From the NCBI GenBank assembly GCA_002344215.1, contig DDSV01000051.1:163562-227561 (forward strand): a stretch of DNA of 64,000 nucleotides. Direction: 5' to 3'. The notes under the pieces were generated by a model that worked only from the letters and a program-made list of their open reading frames with translations, searched no databases and had not been told where the DNA came from. Position 1 is the first letter of the stretch; every line of letters begins with the position of its first letter. Shown one piece after another: positions 9,554 through 18,535 of this stretch. The translations under genes and the position numbers were made by a program. This DNA is from Akkermansiaceae bacterium UBA2381 (GTDB taxonomy: Bacteria; Verrucomicrobiota; Verrucomicrobiia; Verrucomicrobiales; DEV007).

Positions 9554-12500
9554 CTACTTCCCGGCCGCCTTGGCAGCGTCGTAGGCCTTCCAGAACTCCT
9601 CGGCTGTTTGCGCGGGATGATTCGTCTCGAAATTCCAGGCGGAGGAAAGGTAGCGCAGGTTCGGCAAGGTGCGAAGCCGCTCGAGGTTCGCCACCTTGTC
9701 TTCGGGCAGATTGATCTCTTCCAGGCTGGGGATGTCCGCCAGGATGCCGACATCGTTGACCTCGGCTCCGGGTATTTGCAGGACAACCAGCGGCATGCCG
9801 CGCAAGGGCTCCAAATCGCTCACGAGCGTGTGGGCCAAGTTCAATTGGCGCAGGGGCATCCCGCGCAGCGGTTCGATGTTTCGCACCTTCAATTTTGTGA
9901 GGTTCAGCTCCTGCAGGGGCATGCCGCGCAGAGGATCAAGATCTACCACATCGGTGCCACTAAGGATGAGTCGCCTGACCGGCAAGCCGCGCAGCGGGGC
10001 GAGGTCTTTGATCGGGGTGTCTCTCAAGTTTAGGTGGAGCTGATGATCGGCATCGGCACTGATCCGCCAGATGGGCAGGTCCCGCAGCCCTGCGCTGGCC
10101 AGCGCGGCGCGGGCGGCTTTGATTTCCGGAACCTCCGGCCCGTAAATGGCCAGGAACTCGCGGGTTGGCAGCCAGACATCCTTGCCCTGCCCCTTGTGCC
10201 ACTCCACCTGCTGAAGTTTGGGCAGGGTGGTGAGGAAGGCGAGGTCGCTGATGGCACTGGGGAGACTGATCCTTTCCAGCGTAGGGGAGTGGTGGATCGG
10301 GGAGAAGTCAGGCACCACGTCGCCATCGCTATGCATGAGTAATTCCTTCAAAGGCAGACCGCGCAGCGGACTGAGGTCGATCATGGGGAGGTGAGTGGCA
10401 TTGAGCTTCTCCAGGGGTAGTCCAGCCAGTGGTTTCAGGTCACTCAATCTCTTGTTGTTTCCCAGACTGAGCTCCTTCAGAGGCATCCCGACGAGCGGGG
10501 AGAGGTCGGCCACATCGGTGCCGTGCAACTCCAGCTTTTGCAGGGACATGCCACGCAGCGGGGAGAGATCGGAGACGCGGGTATAGCTCAGCCGCAGCAC
10601 CTCCAGCGGCAGCCCAACGAGTGGCCGGAGGTCGGTCACGGAGGTCGAATTGAGCCCCAAATCCGTGATGGGAAGGTCCCGCAGAACGTTCAGATCTCCC
10701 AGTTGGAGACCGTCGAGACCCACCCGGTAGCCGCGGCCGTAGGGTTGGATGCGGTTATTCGTCCATCCCGGCTGCGTTGCATAGGAGGCCAGCCGCGCAC
10801 GGATCGTGGCCTCCGCCGTTTGCTTGTCACGATTGAGCAGCTTGGCCAGAGGCGCGGCCTCCAGATCGCGCTGCTGGGAGATGAGGGCATCGAGCAATTT
10901 ACCCTGAAGAGGTAGGGACAGCTCGGTCGCGCCGCCTTTCTCCGCGACTAGCTTTTCACAGAGCTCAAGGTTCGTCTTCGCCGCCTGATCCTCGGGGCGG
11001 AGGGCCAGCACCTGCCGGTAGACCACCGCCGCCTCGGTCAGATGCTGCGTGGACTGGAGCAGGTGCGCGCGGGTGAGCTGGTAGTCCGCACTCTCCGGCG
11101 CGAGCTTGATGGCGTAGCCGATCTTGGCCAGGGCGTCGTCGAGCTTGCCCTCGGCGACGAGGGCGCGAGCCTGGGCCTCAAACGTCGGTGCGGTGCCGCG
11201 CAGTTCCTCCAGGGTCTGCTCGGCGCGCCTGCCCTCGATGAAGGCCTGCGTGCCAAAGATGGCCCCGACGAGCAACACCGCCGCAGAGCCGATCGCGGCG
11301 GCCTTGTTGCGTTTGATAAGGAGCGTGAACTGCTTCCAGGCGCTAGCGTTCTCCGCCCTGGTGGCAAAACCGCCCTGATACGCGGCGAGGTCGGCCTGGA
11401 GGGCGGTGACGCTCAGGTAACGCTGCTGCGGCTGCGTGGCGAGCGCCTTGCGCACGACGGCCTTGAGCGAGTCCGGCACGCGCCCTCCGGGCAAATGGCG
11501 GAGGGTGGTGGAGTCGAGAGCCTTCGGGTGGGTGAAGCGGCCTGCCTGAACGCGATCCAACACCTCCGACAGGTTTTTGCCAGTGAAGGGCGGCTTGAGG
11601 GTGAGGATGTTGTAGAGGATGGCTCCGAGAGCGAAGATATCGCTGCGGCTATCCAGCATATTGGGATCGCCCTCGATTTGCTCCGGGCTCATGAACTGCG
11701 GAGTGCCCATGATGGAGCCATCCATCGTGGCAAAGGTGTCCGACTGCTCGGCCCGGGCAGTGGTAACGGAAGTAGTGGACTGGGGGGAGACGGGCTTGGC
11801 GGGGCGATTCGTCTGGACGACGGGCAGCCGGTTTTGGATGAGCTTGGCCAGGCCCCAGTCCATTAGGAGCACCTCACCAAACTCGCCGACCATGATGTTA
11901 GCGGGTTTGAGGTCACGATGGATGACGCTGTGGCTGTGTGCGAAGGCGAGGGCGTCACACACTTTTTGGAACACCGTGAGGAGCGTCGGCAAGGTATAGC
12001 GGGCGAGCGCGTCCGGCTTTCCCTCGCTGAGGGCCTCGATCACGTCGTGGAGGTTGGTGCCCTTCACCAGCTTCATCGTGTAGTAGGGCTTGCCCTCGTC
12101 GTCGAGCGCGAGGTCGTGGACGGGAACGATGTTGGGGTGCTCGAGCTGGCCTGTTATCTGCGCCTCCTCGATGAACCTCATGCGACTGTCGGCATCCGCA
12201 CCGCTGAGCATGACCTTCATGGCCACCTCCCGTCGAATCGCCGTCTGCCGCGCCCCCATGACTGCGCCCATACCGCCCTCCGCGATGTGGCGCTCGATCT
12301 GGTAGCGCGAGGTGCCTGCGATTTCGGAGGGGATGTCGGTGGGAGCGGTGGAAGTGGCCGGGCCTGGTGCCGGAATGGTGACATCCGGGTCTGTGATGGC
12401 ACCGGGAGCGCCTTCCACCTTCCGCTGCTGCACCAGGAGATCCGCCGTGCCGAGCGTGAAGGTCTGATTGGGGTGCAGCGACACGGACTGGCTGATGCGA

Positions 12501-12718
12501 GTGCCGTCAACGAAGACGCCATTCGTGCTGCCGAGGTCTTCCAGGAGCATGGCGCCCTCCTCACCGATGGTGAGACGCGCGTGATGGCGTGACACGGAAG
12601 CATCCGGAATCTGCACCGCGCAATTCTCCGCCTGACCCAGGGTGTGAACCCCCGGAGGCAGCTCTTTTTTTCCGGTAGGGAGCAAGCCTGCGCTCGCGTA
12701 TATCTCCGTCAGGATCAT
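9554..12718 (-). CDS. FHA - Ser/Thr kinase - TM - TPR - leucine-rich repeat protein
   Basis: A 1054-residue signalling protein with five modules. Residues 1-100 form an FHA phosphothreonine-binding domain (VSRHHARL, LGSTNGVFVDG). Residues about 138-420 form a Hanks-type kinase: glycine loop AEGGMGAV, VAIB-type Lys in EVAMKVM, catalytic HRDLKPAN, DWG in place of DFG, and the substrate site GTPQFMSPEQ. A single membrane helix near residue 480 separates it from TPR-like helices (DDALAKIGYAIKLAPESADY). The last 400 residues are leucine-rich repeats built on LRGMPLxxLNL units. The kinase therefore faces the cytoplasm and the TPR/LRR part the periplasm or exterior. All catalytic residues are present, so it should be active. 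No partner phosphatase is nearby. Confidence 0.92.
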   Translation of the reverse strand: MILTEIYASAGLLPTGKKELPPGVHTLGQAENCAVQIPDASVSRHHARLTIGEEGAMLLEDLGSTNGVFVDGTRISQSVSLHPNQTFTLGTADLLVQQRKVEGAPGAITDPDVTIPAPGPATSTAPTDIPSEIAGTSRYQIERHIAEGGMGAVMGARQTAIRREVAMKVMLSGADADSRMRFIEEAQITGQLEHPNIVPVHDLALDDEGKPYYTMKLVKGTNLHDVIEALSEGKPDALARYTLPTLLTVFQKVCDALAFAHSHSVIHRDLKPANIMVGEFGEVLLMDWGLAKLIQNRLPVVQTNRPAKPVSPQSTTSVTTARAEQSDTFATMDGSIMGTPQFMSPEQIEGDPNMLDSRSDIFALGAILYNILTLKPPFTGKNLSEVLDRVQAGRFTHPKALDSTTLRHLPGGRVPDSLKAVVRKALATQPQQRYLSVTALQADLAAYQGGFATRAENASAWKQFTLLIKRNKAAAIGSAAVLLVGAIFGTQAFIEGRRAEQTLEELRGTAPTFEAQARALVAEGKLDDALAKIGYAIKLAPESADYQLTRAHLLQSTQHLTEAAVVYRQVLALRPEDQAAKTNLELCEKLVAEKGGATELSLPLQGKLLDALISQQRDLEAAPLAKLLNRDKQTAEATIRARLASYATQPGWTNNRIQPYGRGYRVGLDGLQLGDLNVLRDLPITDLGLNSTSVTDLRPLVGLPLEVLRLSYTRVSDLSPLRGMSLQKLELHGTDVADLSPLVGMPLKELSLGNNKRLSDLKPLAGLPLEKLNATHLPMIDLSPLRGLPLKELLMHSDGDVVPDFSPIHHSPTLERISLPSAISDLAFLTTLPKLQQVEWHKGQGKDVWLPTREFLAIYGPEVPEIKAARAALASAGLRDLPIWRISADADHQLHLNLRDTPIKDLAPLRGLPVRRLILSGTDVVDLDPLRGMPLQELNLTKLKVRNIEPLRGMPLRQLNLAHTLVSDLEPLRGMPLVVLQIPGAEVNDVGILADIPSLEEINLPEDKVANLERLRTLPNLRYLSSAWNFETNHPAQTAEEFWKAYDAAKAAGK

Positions 12719-13287
12719 GGCGCGTGAACTCAGGAGTGATACAAGAAAAGATGAAGCCCGGGGACGGCTTGACCCGATCCCGTCCTCACGGACGCAACCG
12801 CCTCTTCACCCGGGAGATAGAGGTCTGTCATGAATGGCACTCGATCGATCAGGGATGGCTTTCCCATCCCTCCTGCACCCGCCCCGCCGGAAGGCCCGGG
12901 ATGAAGGGAGTTCGGCGGGAGAAAGGGGCTGAACCGGTTCATTCTCGCGAATCGTGGCCGAGATACGACCGGTGGTCAACCGTTTCGGGCGACGACTTCG
13001 CTGCTTTGTTAGCCGCTCATGGAAACTCACGAGGATCGGGTATGTCGAGGCAAACCCGTCCGTTTTTGTTTCGAAATCGGGCCCGAAATGCTTGCGGCGG
13101 GATCTCGCGCCCGGTGGTGCGCCATGAAGACAAATCTCCCGGCACAATCCGATTCTTCATTCGTGAAAATTCATGTTCATCCGTGGTCGGAATCAACTCC
13201 CGAAGAGTAAACCGGGCCACCGGGCTCCGACCGCGACCGATGCGCTTTCCGCTCGCCATTTCAGGCATGTCGATCCACCATTTCCAC
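12719..13287. other. intergenic region, no convincing gene
   Basis: About 570 bases between the divergent kinase and GNAT genes. One frame stays open here, but its composition does not look like a protein. Near 13150-13190 is a stretch (ttcgtgaaaattcatgttc, then atccgtggt) that matches a short non-coding repeat seen in many environmental bacterial genomes. The promoters of both flanking genes must lie here, but none is clear. Confidence 0.4.
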
Positions 13288-14139
13288 ATGATCACCTACC
13301 GTGAAGCGACCCGGGAGGAACTTGAGACCGCCGTGGAATGGGCCGCGGCGGAGGGTTGGAATCCCGGGCTAGCGGATGCCTCGATTTTTTGGGACACCGA
13401 CCCGGTCGGGTTTGTTTGCGCGGAACGCGCCGGCGAGGTCGTCGGCACCGGCTCCACTGTCGCCTACGGACGCGAGATCGGATTCATGGGATTCTTTATC
13501 GTGCGTCCCGATCTCCGGGGGCAGGGCATCGGGCGGGATTTCTGGATCTGGCGTCGCGACCGGCTTCGCGCCCGCCTCGGACCCGGCGCAGCCATCGGCA
13601 TGGACGGAGTCTTCGCGATGCAGCCCTTCTACGCCCGCGGGGGATTTGTCTTCTCCCACCGCAACCTGCGTCTCTCCGGCACCGGGCAGGGTGGCGCCTC
13701 CGTCGATCCGGCGCTCGTCGAACTGGAGTCCCTTCCCTTCGAGCAGGTCGCTGCCTTCGACCGGCACCATTTCGGATTTTCCCGCGAGGTCTTTCTCCGC
13801 CGCTGGATCCGCCCGGAGGGAGGGCTCGGTCTCGGCTTTCTCGACGGAGACCGGCTCCGTGGTATCGGTGTGGTTCGTCCCTGCCGGACCGGTTTCAAGA
13901 TCGGACCCCTCTTCGCCGAAACGCCCGAAGTCGCCGATGCCCTCTTCGTCGCCCTCTCCGGCCACGCCGCGGGAGAGCCGCTCTTTCTCGACGTGCCGGA
14001 GGACCATCCCGCCGCGCTTGAACTCGGACGCCGCCACCAACTCACCGAGTCCTTCGGCTGCGCCCGGATGTACCACGGTCCGGCACCAGAACTGCCCTGG
14101 AACCAGATCTATGGGGTGACGAGCTTTGAGTTGGGGTGA
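13288..14139 (+). CDS. GNAT family N-acetyltransferase, two-domain (YitH-like)
   Basis: A 283-residue acetyl-CoA-dependent N-acyltransferase. The start is the ATG at 13288 (MITYREATREE), where homology to GNAT beta-1 begins; an in-frame ATG at 13267 would add seven residues, and the frame is open much further without looking coding. Motif A is clear at about residues 72-85: VRPDLRGQGIGRDFW, giving the Q/R-x-x-G-x-G/A pyrophosphate loop. The C-terminal half (from about residue 150) resembles the second domain in the YitH/DUF1248-type acetyltransferases. The substrate is unknown. It stands alone. Confidence 0.85.
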   Translation: MITYREATREELETAVEWAAAEGWNPGLADASIFWDTDPVGFVCAERAGEVVGTGSTVAYGREIGFMGFFIVRPDLRGQGIGRDFWIWRRDRLRARLGPGAAIGMDGVFAMQPFYARGGFVFSHRNLRLSGTGQGGASVDPALVELESLPFEQVAAFDRHHFGFSREVFLRRWIRPEGGLGLGFLDGDRLRGIGVVRPCRTGFKIGPLFAETPEVADALFVALSGHAAGEPLFLDVPEDHPAALELGRRHQLTESFGCARMYHGPAPELPWNQIYGVTSFELG

Positions 14140-14534
14140 GGGAATGGGGGCTGAATTTGGAAGTTCAGGGGATAGACCATTTGTTCCCCCCCCTTGGACT
14201 GGGACGATCTGCATGTGCAACGCGATCTCAGGATAGCCCCGACAGGTTAAGGGCAGAGTCCGGCTCGTGTCGTGAGTTGATCCAGAATCCGGTAACCTTC
14301 CGGGCTGGCTTCCGATCCGCTGTGCCCTGATGATAGGGCCGGGGACAATCTACTAGGGAGAGTTCGACGGATCGGATGGCGCGACAGCCTAACTTGGCCG
14401 CTTATTCGGGGGGGGGACCTCCCGCGCCTTAAGAGGAATTCAAGATCGTGGAAGGGTGACTGTGTCAGTCCTTCGACTCATCGCGCTGGTTCGTAATCAA
14501 CTCCTAACCTCTCCCCGGAAACGAGGGGCGAAAA
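14140..14534. other. intergenic region with homopolymer runs
   Basis: About 395 bases between convergent genes. It contains an 8-C run at 14186-14193 and a 9-G run at 14408-14416. I see no gene, RNA or clear terminator. Confidence 0.4.
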
Positions 14535-15149
14535 TCACATCCAAACATTCTTCGTCTTCACTAGCCAATCTTTGCGGCTGGCAATCCCAACTTGTCCCCC
14601 ATTGATGCGCTGCGTGATCTTCGTGATATCGTCCTGGTCGGCGAGAGCGTTGCAGCCTTTCTCCATCCATTCCTCGCAGGCGATTTTTAGACTATACTGC
14701 GGATCTATAGCTAATTCGGGATTGCCCACGAGATCGATGTTCAGGAGATTGCCAAATTTCGCATAGGACTCCTTACCAGTGCATTGGATAATTCCTCGCC
14801 CAATATACTTCCAGCCGTCCCCTTTCTTGTCGTTTCCCATGCGCCCGCCATAGACCTTGTTGGCAAGTTTTTCAGGATTGTGGGCGTAGGGTTTGGCATC
14901 CTTCTCGGCGGGGAAGCGCTTCGGCCAGACTTGGGTCATGCGCTTCGCGCTGTAGTTCATGTTCTCAATAAGAACGGTCAGCCCGCCTGTTTCGTGCAAT
15001 GCCTGGGCCATGAAATGTGCTATTCGGAGCCTGTTATCGTTGATGCCGTATTCAGCAAAGACTACGTCCGCGCTCTCAAATGTTTCGCGGTAAGAGGAGC
15101 GGGCATTTGGGGCGAGAAGGTTTAATTGATCAGACGTGAGGGGAATCAT
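14535..15149 (-). CDS. GH19-type chitinase/lysozyme domain protein
   Basis: A 204-residue protein from the ATG at 15149; an earlier ATG at 15188 would add 13 residues. It is a compact GH19-like glycosidase that cleaves beta-1,4 linkages in chitin or peptidoglycan. The catalytic Glu lies in AQALHETGGL, followed by ENMNYSAKRM and the substrate-binding block WKYIGRGIIQCTGKESY. Small GH19 domains of this kind are common in phage endolysins. No signal peptide or membrane segment is visible, which is unusual for a wall enzyme. It lies downstream of the NlpC/P60-GH75 and PhoD-like genes on the same strand; a MITE-like element now separates them. Confidence 0.85.
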   Translation of the reverse strand: MIPLTSDQLNLLAPNARSSYRETFESADVVFAEYGINDNRLRIAHFMAQALHETGGLTVLIENMNYSAKRMTQVWPKRFPAEKDAKPYAHNPEKLANKVYGGRMGNDKKGDGWKYIGRGIIQCTGKESYAKFGNLLNIDLVGNPELAIDPQYSLKIACEEWMEKGCNALADQDDITKITQRINGGQVGIASRKDWLVKTKNVWM

Positions 15150-15454
15150 GGGGATATTGCTGGGGTGTGGACTCGGGACGGCCATCAAACGTTTGGATCA
15201 CGAATGCTTGCCTTGTTGACCGCCGTTCATGCTAAGCTCCGATTCTAGAATGACTGGCCATCAAGGCAAGACAAACTACACGGATTTCAATTTCTTTGGA
15301 CCTCCGCCAAGCGCTGCAGCCACTTATCATCGCCACGGGCGGAGCCTCCCCCGTGGAAGTAGGCAGGGACTGACAGTGCTTAGCGACCTTTCTGGCCCGG
15401 GATATCTGTGACCCCATCAGTTCCCCGTAAAGCTTGTAAATCATTCCCTGACAC

Positions 15455-15634
15455 GAATGGCACGGTTTTAAGGCCCGTCTTCGATGGTAACGATCGATAT
15501 CAACATTCCGTCCAATGCACGAATGAATTCCAGAAGCCCCAATTGCAATAGGGGTTCAAACGCTCCGGAACCTCTATGCTCGTTGATCCTTCGCGATATG
15601 GAGTGCCTAAAGGAGGCTTGAAACCGTGCCATTC
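15455..15634. mobile_element. MITE-like element with 18-base inverted termini, copy 1
   Basis: About 180 bases bounded by GAATGGCACGGTTTTAAG (15455-15472) and its near-perfect inverse (15617-15634). It has no credible coding capacity. The flanks share tccctgac on both sides, consistent with a degraded 10-11 base target duplication. The same termini bound the element at 29801-29969, and a related end lies near 19905-19930 beside a decayed IS4-type transposase. Confidence 0.75.
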
Positions 15635-15657
15635 CTCCCTGACCCCGAGCCCCGGTT

Positions 15658-16974
15658 TCAACTCAAATCCGGCAGAGCATTCACCCTCGCCATGCCGCCC
15701 CACTTCTGAAACAAGTGTGTTGACTCTTTCTCTATAGTTTTAAACGGTCGTGGCTTGCCGTCTCCACTGCCTGGAAAGACGAGGTAAAGGAAGTCCTTTT
15801 TGCTGGAGCCTCCTTTGCGGGGATTTGAGGGCAGTTGCAGCATGTCTGCTAGTTTGACTGAAACCTCCCCAAGACCAGTCGCCGGACCTACCTCCGAATA
15901 GATCGCGGGAGCAGTCAGTCCCGTTTTGCGATTTACGAGAAAGGCGAAATCGCCGAGTCTGGCACTGCCGGTTTTACCCTTGGGCAGCACGACGTAGGGA
16001 ATCTCGTTCGCGTTCACATAGCAACGCTGGTCCGTTAGGGAATACTCGTTCCAATAGCCGTGGGCGGTCTTCGAGACGAAGTAGCCTGGAGATGGCTGTG
16101 TGTTGTCCTGCTTGACGGGGCGGTTCTCGGAGTCAACGACAATCCCCCACCAATTCCACTGATCGAGATTCTTGTCAGTCGGTGCGCCTTTGAAAGGGGG
16201 GGCACCTGCGTTGGCCAGGTAGTCCGTTCCGAGATCGCCGACCTTGTAGGCATCGGGCGCACCGTCTGCACAGATGGCTACGCCGCGCTGGAAGAAGAAC
16301 GGTGCCTCGCCATCGAAGGCCCAGGCGCGATACTTCAAAAAACCCTGGTGGATGTAGTCGAAGCGGGAGACCAGCTTCTCCGAAAGTGGAGCGGTGGCGA
16401 AGGCCGCTTCGGTGAAAAACTTCGGACCTGCCGCGAAAAAGTCATCTTCGCCCGGTTTGCCAACGAGCCCCTCGAACCACGCATAGACTCGCCGGGGATT
16501 GTCGAGAAGCGCTGTTGAATCGTTTTCGGCAATGGCGTCACCATGCTTCTTGTAAGCGCTCGATGAGCAATGGATGACCTTGGTCGCCTTGCCCTTTGAG
16601 TTGACCTCGGTGACAATTCCAATGTGTCCTTCGCTCCCACCGGAATCCCCGTAGACGGCGATGCATCCCGGCACGGGTGCGTCGATGACGGTGAGAATGC
16701 CGGCCTTGTCGACAGCATCTGCGGCAGCCGCGGAGGTTTCGAACCATCCTTTCACCCCGTCGTCACCGTTTCGGCGAGCGTAGAAGGGCTCCTCGATATA
16801 ACGGTCGAAGCCGAGACACCATGCAACGTAACCGCTACAGTCACAGCCATTCTCGGAGTCGGCAGGGGTTTCGTTTTTCGGTCGCCGCCCCCCTTTGCCC
16901 AGTCGGTAGATGATTTTTCTACCAAGGGCGGTGCGAGCGCGTTCAATGAGTTCAATGGCGTTTTTTGGGATCAT
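15658..16974 (-). CDS. NlpC/P60-like peptidase fused to GH75 chitosanase domain
   Basis: A 438-residue protein with two hydrolase domains. Residues about 1-165 resemble NlpC/P60 cysteine peptidases: catalytic Cys in ENGCDCSGYVAWCLG, catalytic His in GHIGIVTEV. Residues about 235-430 match the GH75 chitosanase fold (YFVSKTAHGYWN, YVNANEIPYVVLP, LGDFAFLVNRKTG, IYSEVGPATGLGEVSVKLA), with the acidic residues of DFAF and YSEVGP as probable catalytic positions. The pair could cut both peptide and glycan parts of a wall polymer. No signal peptide is seen. Only 13 bases separate it from the PhoD-like gene upstream, so they are probably one operon. Confidence 0.8.
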   Translation of the reverse strand: MIPKNAIELIERARTALGRKIIYRLGKGGRRPKNETPADSENGCDCSGYVAWCLGFDRYIEEPFYARRNGDDGVKGWFETSAAAADAVDKAGILTVIDAPVPGCIAVYGDSGGSEGHIGIVTEVNSKGKATKVIHCSSSAYKKHGDAIAENDSTALLDNPRRVYAWFEGLVGKPGEDDFFAAGPKFFTEAAFATAPLSEKLVSRFDYIHQGFLKYRAWAFDGEAPFFFQRGVAICADGAPDAYKVGDLGTDYLANAGAPPFKGAPTDKNLDQWNWWGIVVDSENRPVKQDNTQPSPGYFVSKTAHGYWNEYSLTDQRCYVNANEIPYVVLPKGKTGSARLGDFAFLVNRKTGLTAPAIYSEVGPATGLGEVSVKLADMLQLPSNPRKGGSSKKDFLYLVFPGSGDGKPRPFKTIEKESTHLFQKWGGMARVNALPDLS

Positions 16975-16987
16975 GATGGCGCCGGAA

Positions 16988-18328
16988 TTAAGGACTGAAG
17001 GAACGTTTCTTTAGAGGGGTGTTGCTGTCCGATGTGGTCCGGTACATGCGGTAGTGGACGTCGCCAGCTCCGTCGACTTCGATGGCCATGACATTGGAGT
17101 GTTTGGCAAAGTAGGACGCCTTCTCAATTCTGCTGGTGACGATGGGACCTTCTGCCAATTTGCGCGAAACCGGGCCGGGAACGAACTGGCGCTCAATGGT
17201 CCAATCGGGCGTGATCTGATTGATCGGGCTGGACATCAGTTCGTGGACCGTGGTGGCCCTGCCCGCGTCGTCTTTCACTTCAAGGGTGGAGTGGAGGGAG
17301 GCGTGCATGTCGCCGGTGAGGAAGACCACCTTTTCGATTCCCTGATCGAGGAGGTGTTGGAGAATGCGCCCCCGTTGCCCGTCATAGACTTTATCGCACC
17401 ACTTGTCGGTTTTGGGACTCTTAACCTCGGTGACGAAGGGGATGCTGGTAACGATGAATTTAAGATCCTTCTTATGGTCGGAAAGCCACTTGATAAGTGC
17501 GGCCTCCTGCTCTGGATCGATCATCTGACCGGACCCGGAATAGCGGTAAAACCGGCAATCGAGGGCAAAAAATCGAACCTTGCCGAAGGAGAAGTCGTAA
17601 TGGTAGTGCCGACCTTGGAGCGGGCTCTGGGGATTGTGACTGTGCTGGAAAAGCCAGTAGGCCTTCATCGCGACACGCGCGAGCCCCTGGTAGTCTATGT
17701 TGCCACTGGTGAGGTCGTTGTCGAAGTTGTTGATGATCTCGTGGTCGTCGAGAATCATGTAGTGGGGCAATTCGGTCAGCACCTTCCTTGTGGGAGTGCA
17801 GTTGTCCCAGGCGTCGAGATACTTGTCGCGATAGTGCTCGAAGTCGGCGCCCGGTCGGAAGGGAATGTCGGCATAGATCTGGTCGCCTCCATGGATCATG
17901 AAGCGGGCCTGATTGAGTTTGGCTAGGCGCGAGACCTGGATCCATGCCTGGTCAGGCTTCTCGAAAAACCCAGTGCTGTGAAGATTGCAAGAACCGAGGA
18001 GAAAGGTAAACCCTGTCTGTCCGGCGGACTTGGGAAATGTACGAAAGCGCCCCTCGGTGTAGGCATCGCGGACCCGCTCGTCGTCTGCGCTTTTCTTCGA
18101 TTTTCCAAATGCAACCTTCACCCGGTAGGGTTGGTCAGCCGACAAACCCTCCCATTCTTTGACGGCGGTATAAAACTCGGACTCTAGCGTTTCCACCATA
18201 TACGTAGGACTGGTCGCTTGGTTGTCAGCATCGAGGACGTCAATGAAGGCAACCGGCCAGCGACCAGAGCCCCGAACCCAGATTTTGATGGAATGATCCG
18301 TGGCGTGTCCTAGGATGAGGCGTGGCAT
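16988..18328 (-). CDS. PhoD-like metallophosphoesterase
   Basis: A 446-residue PhoD-family enzyme, which hydrolyses phosphomonoesters or diesters, including teichoic acid in some members. Metal-binding motifs are complete: LLGSCN (about residue 108), IHGGDQIYAD, ILDDHEI and FLTGDMHAS. A Fn3-like beta domain precedes them. Unlike classical PhoD there is no twin-arginine signal peptide; the protein begins directly with MPRLILGHATD. That places it in the cytoplasm or implies export by a non-Sec route. It is the first gene of a leftward group with the NlpC/P60-GH75 and GH19 genes, and is divergent from the 18536 gene. Confidence 0.88.
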   Translation of the reverse strand: MPRLILGHATDHSIKIWVRGSGRWPVAFIDVLDADNQATSPTYMVETLESEFYTAVKEWEGLSADQPYRVKVAFGKSKKSADDERVRDAYTEGRFRTFPKSAGQTGFTFLLGSCNLHSTGFFEKPDQAWIQVSRLAKLNQARFMIHGGDQIYADIPFRPGADFEHYRDKYLDAWDNCTPTRKVLTELPHYMILDDHEIINNFDNDLTSGNIDYQGLARVAMKAYWLFQHSHNPQSPLQGRHYHYDFSFGKVRFFALDCRFYRYSGSGQMIDPEQEAALIKWLSDHKKDLKFIVTSIPFVTEVKSPKTDKWCDKVYDGQRGRILQHLLDQGIEKVVFLTGDMHASLHSTLEVKDDAGRATTVHELMSSPINQITPDWTIERQFVPGPVSRKLAEGPIVTSRIEKASYFAKHSNVMAIEVDGAGDVHYRMYRTTSDSNTPLKKRSFSP

Positions 18329-18535
18329 TATGGTGGGTCTCGTTCGAGGTAAACATGCTGGGTGGTTGAATGAGGGGCGTCAAATAAAAAAGAGTTGGAT
18401 AGCAAAATTTACCTTGCTGGGTGCCGCTTGATTTGATGTGTTCATCTCAGCTTTATTCTCGCCGGCACGAAAATTGCGCCGCCCTATCCAAACCAAACGT
18501 GATCCAGCCTCCAAACCACGCAATTCCCCATCGAC

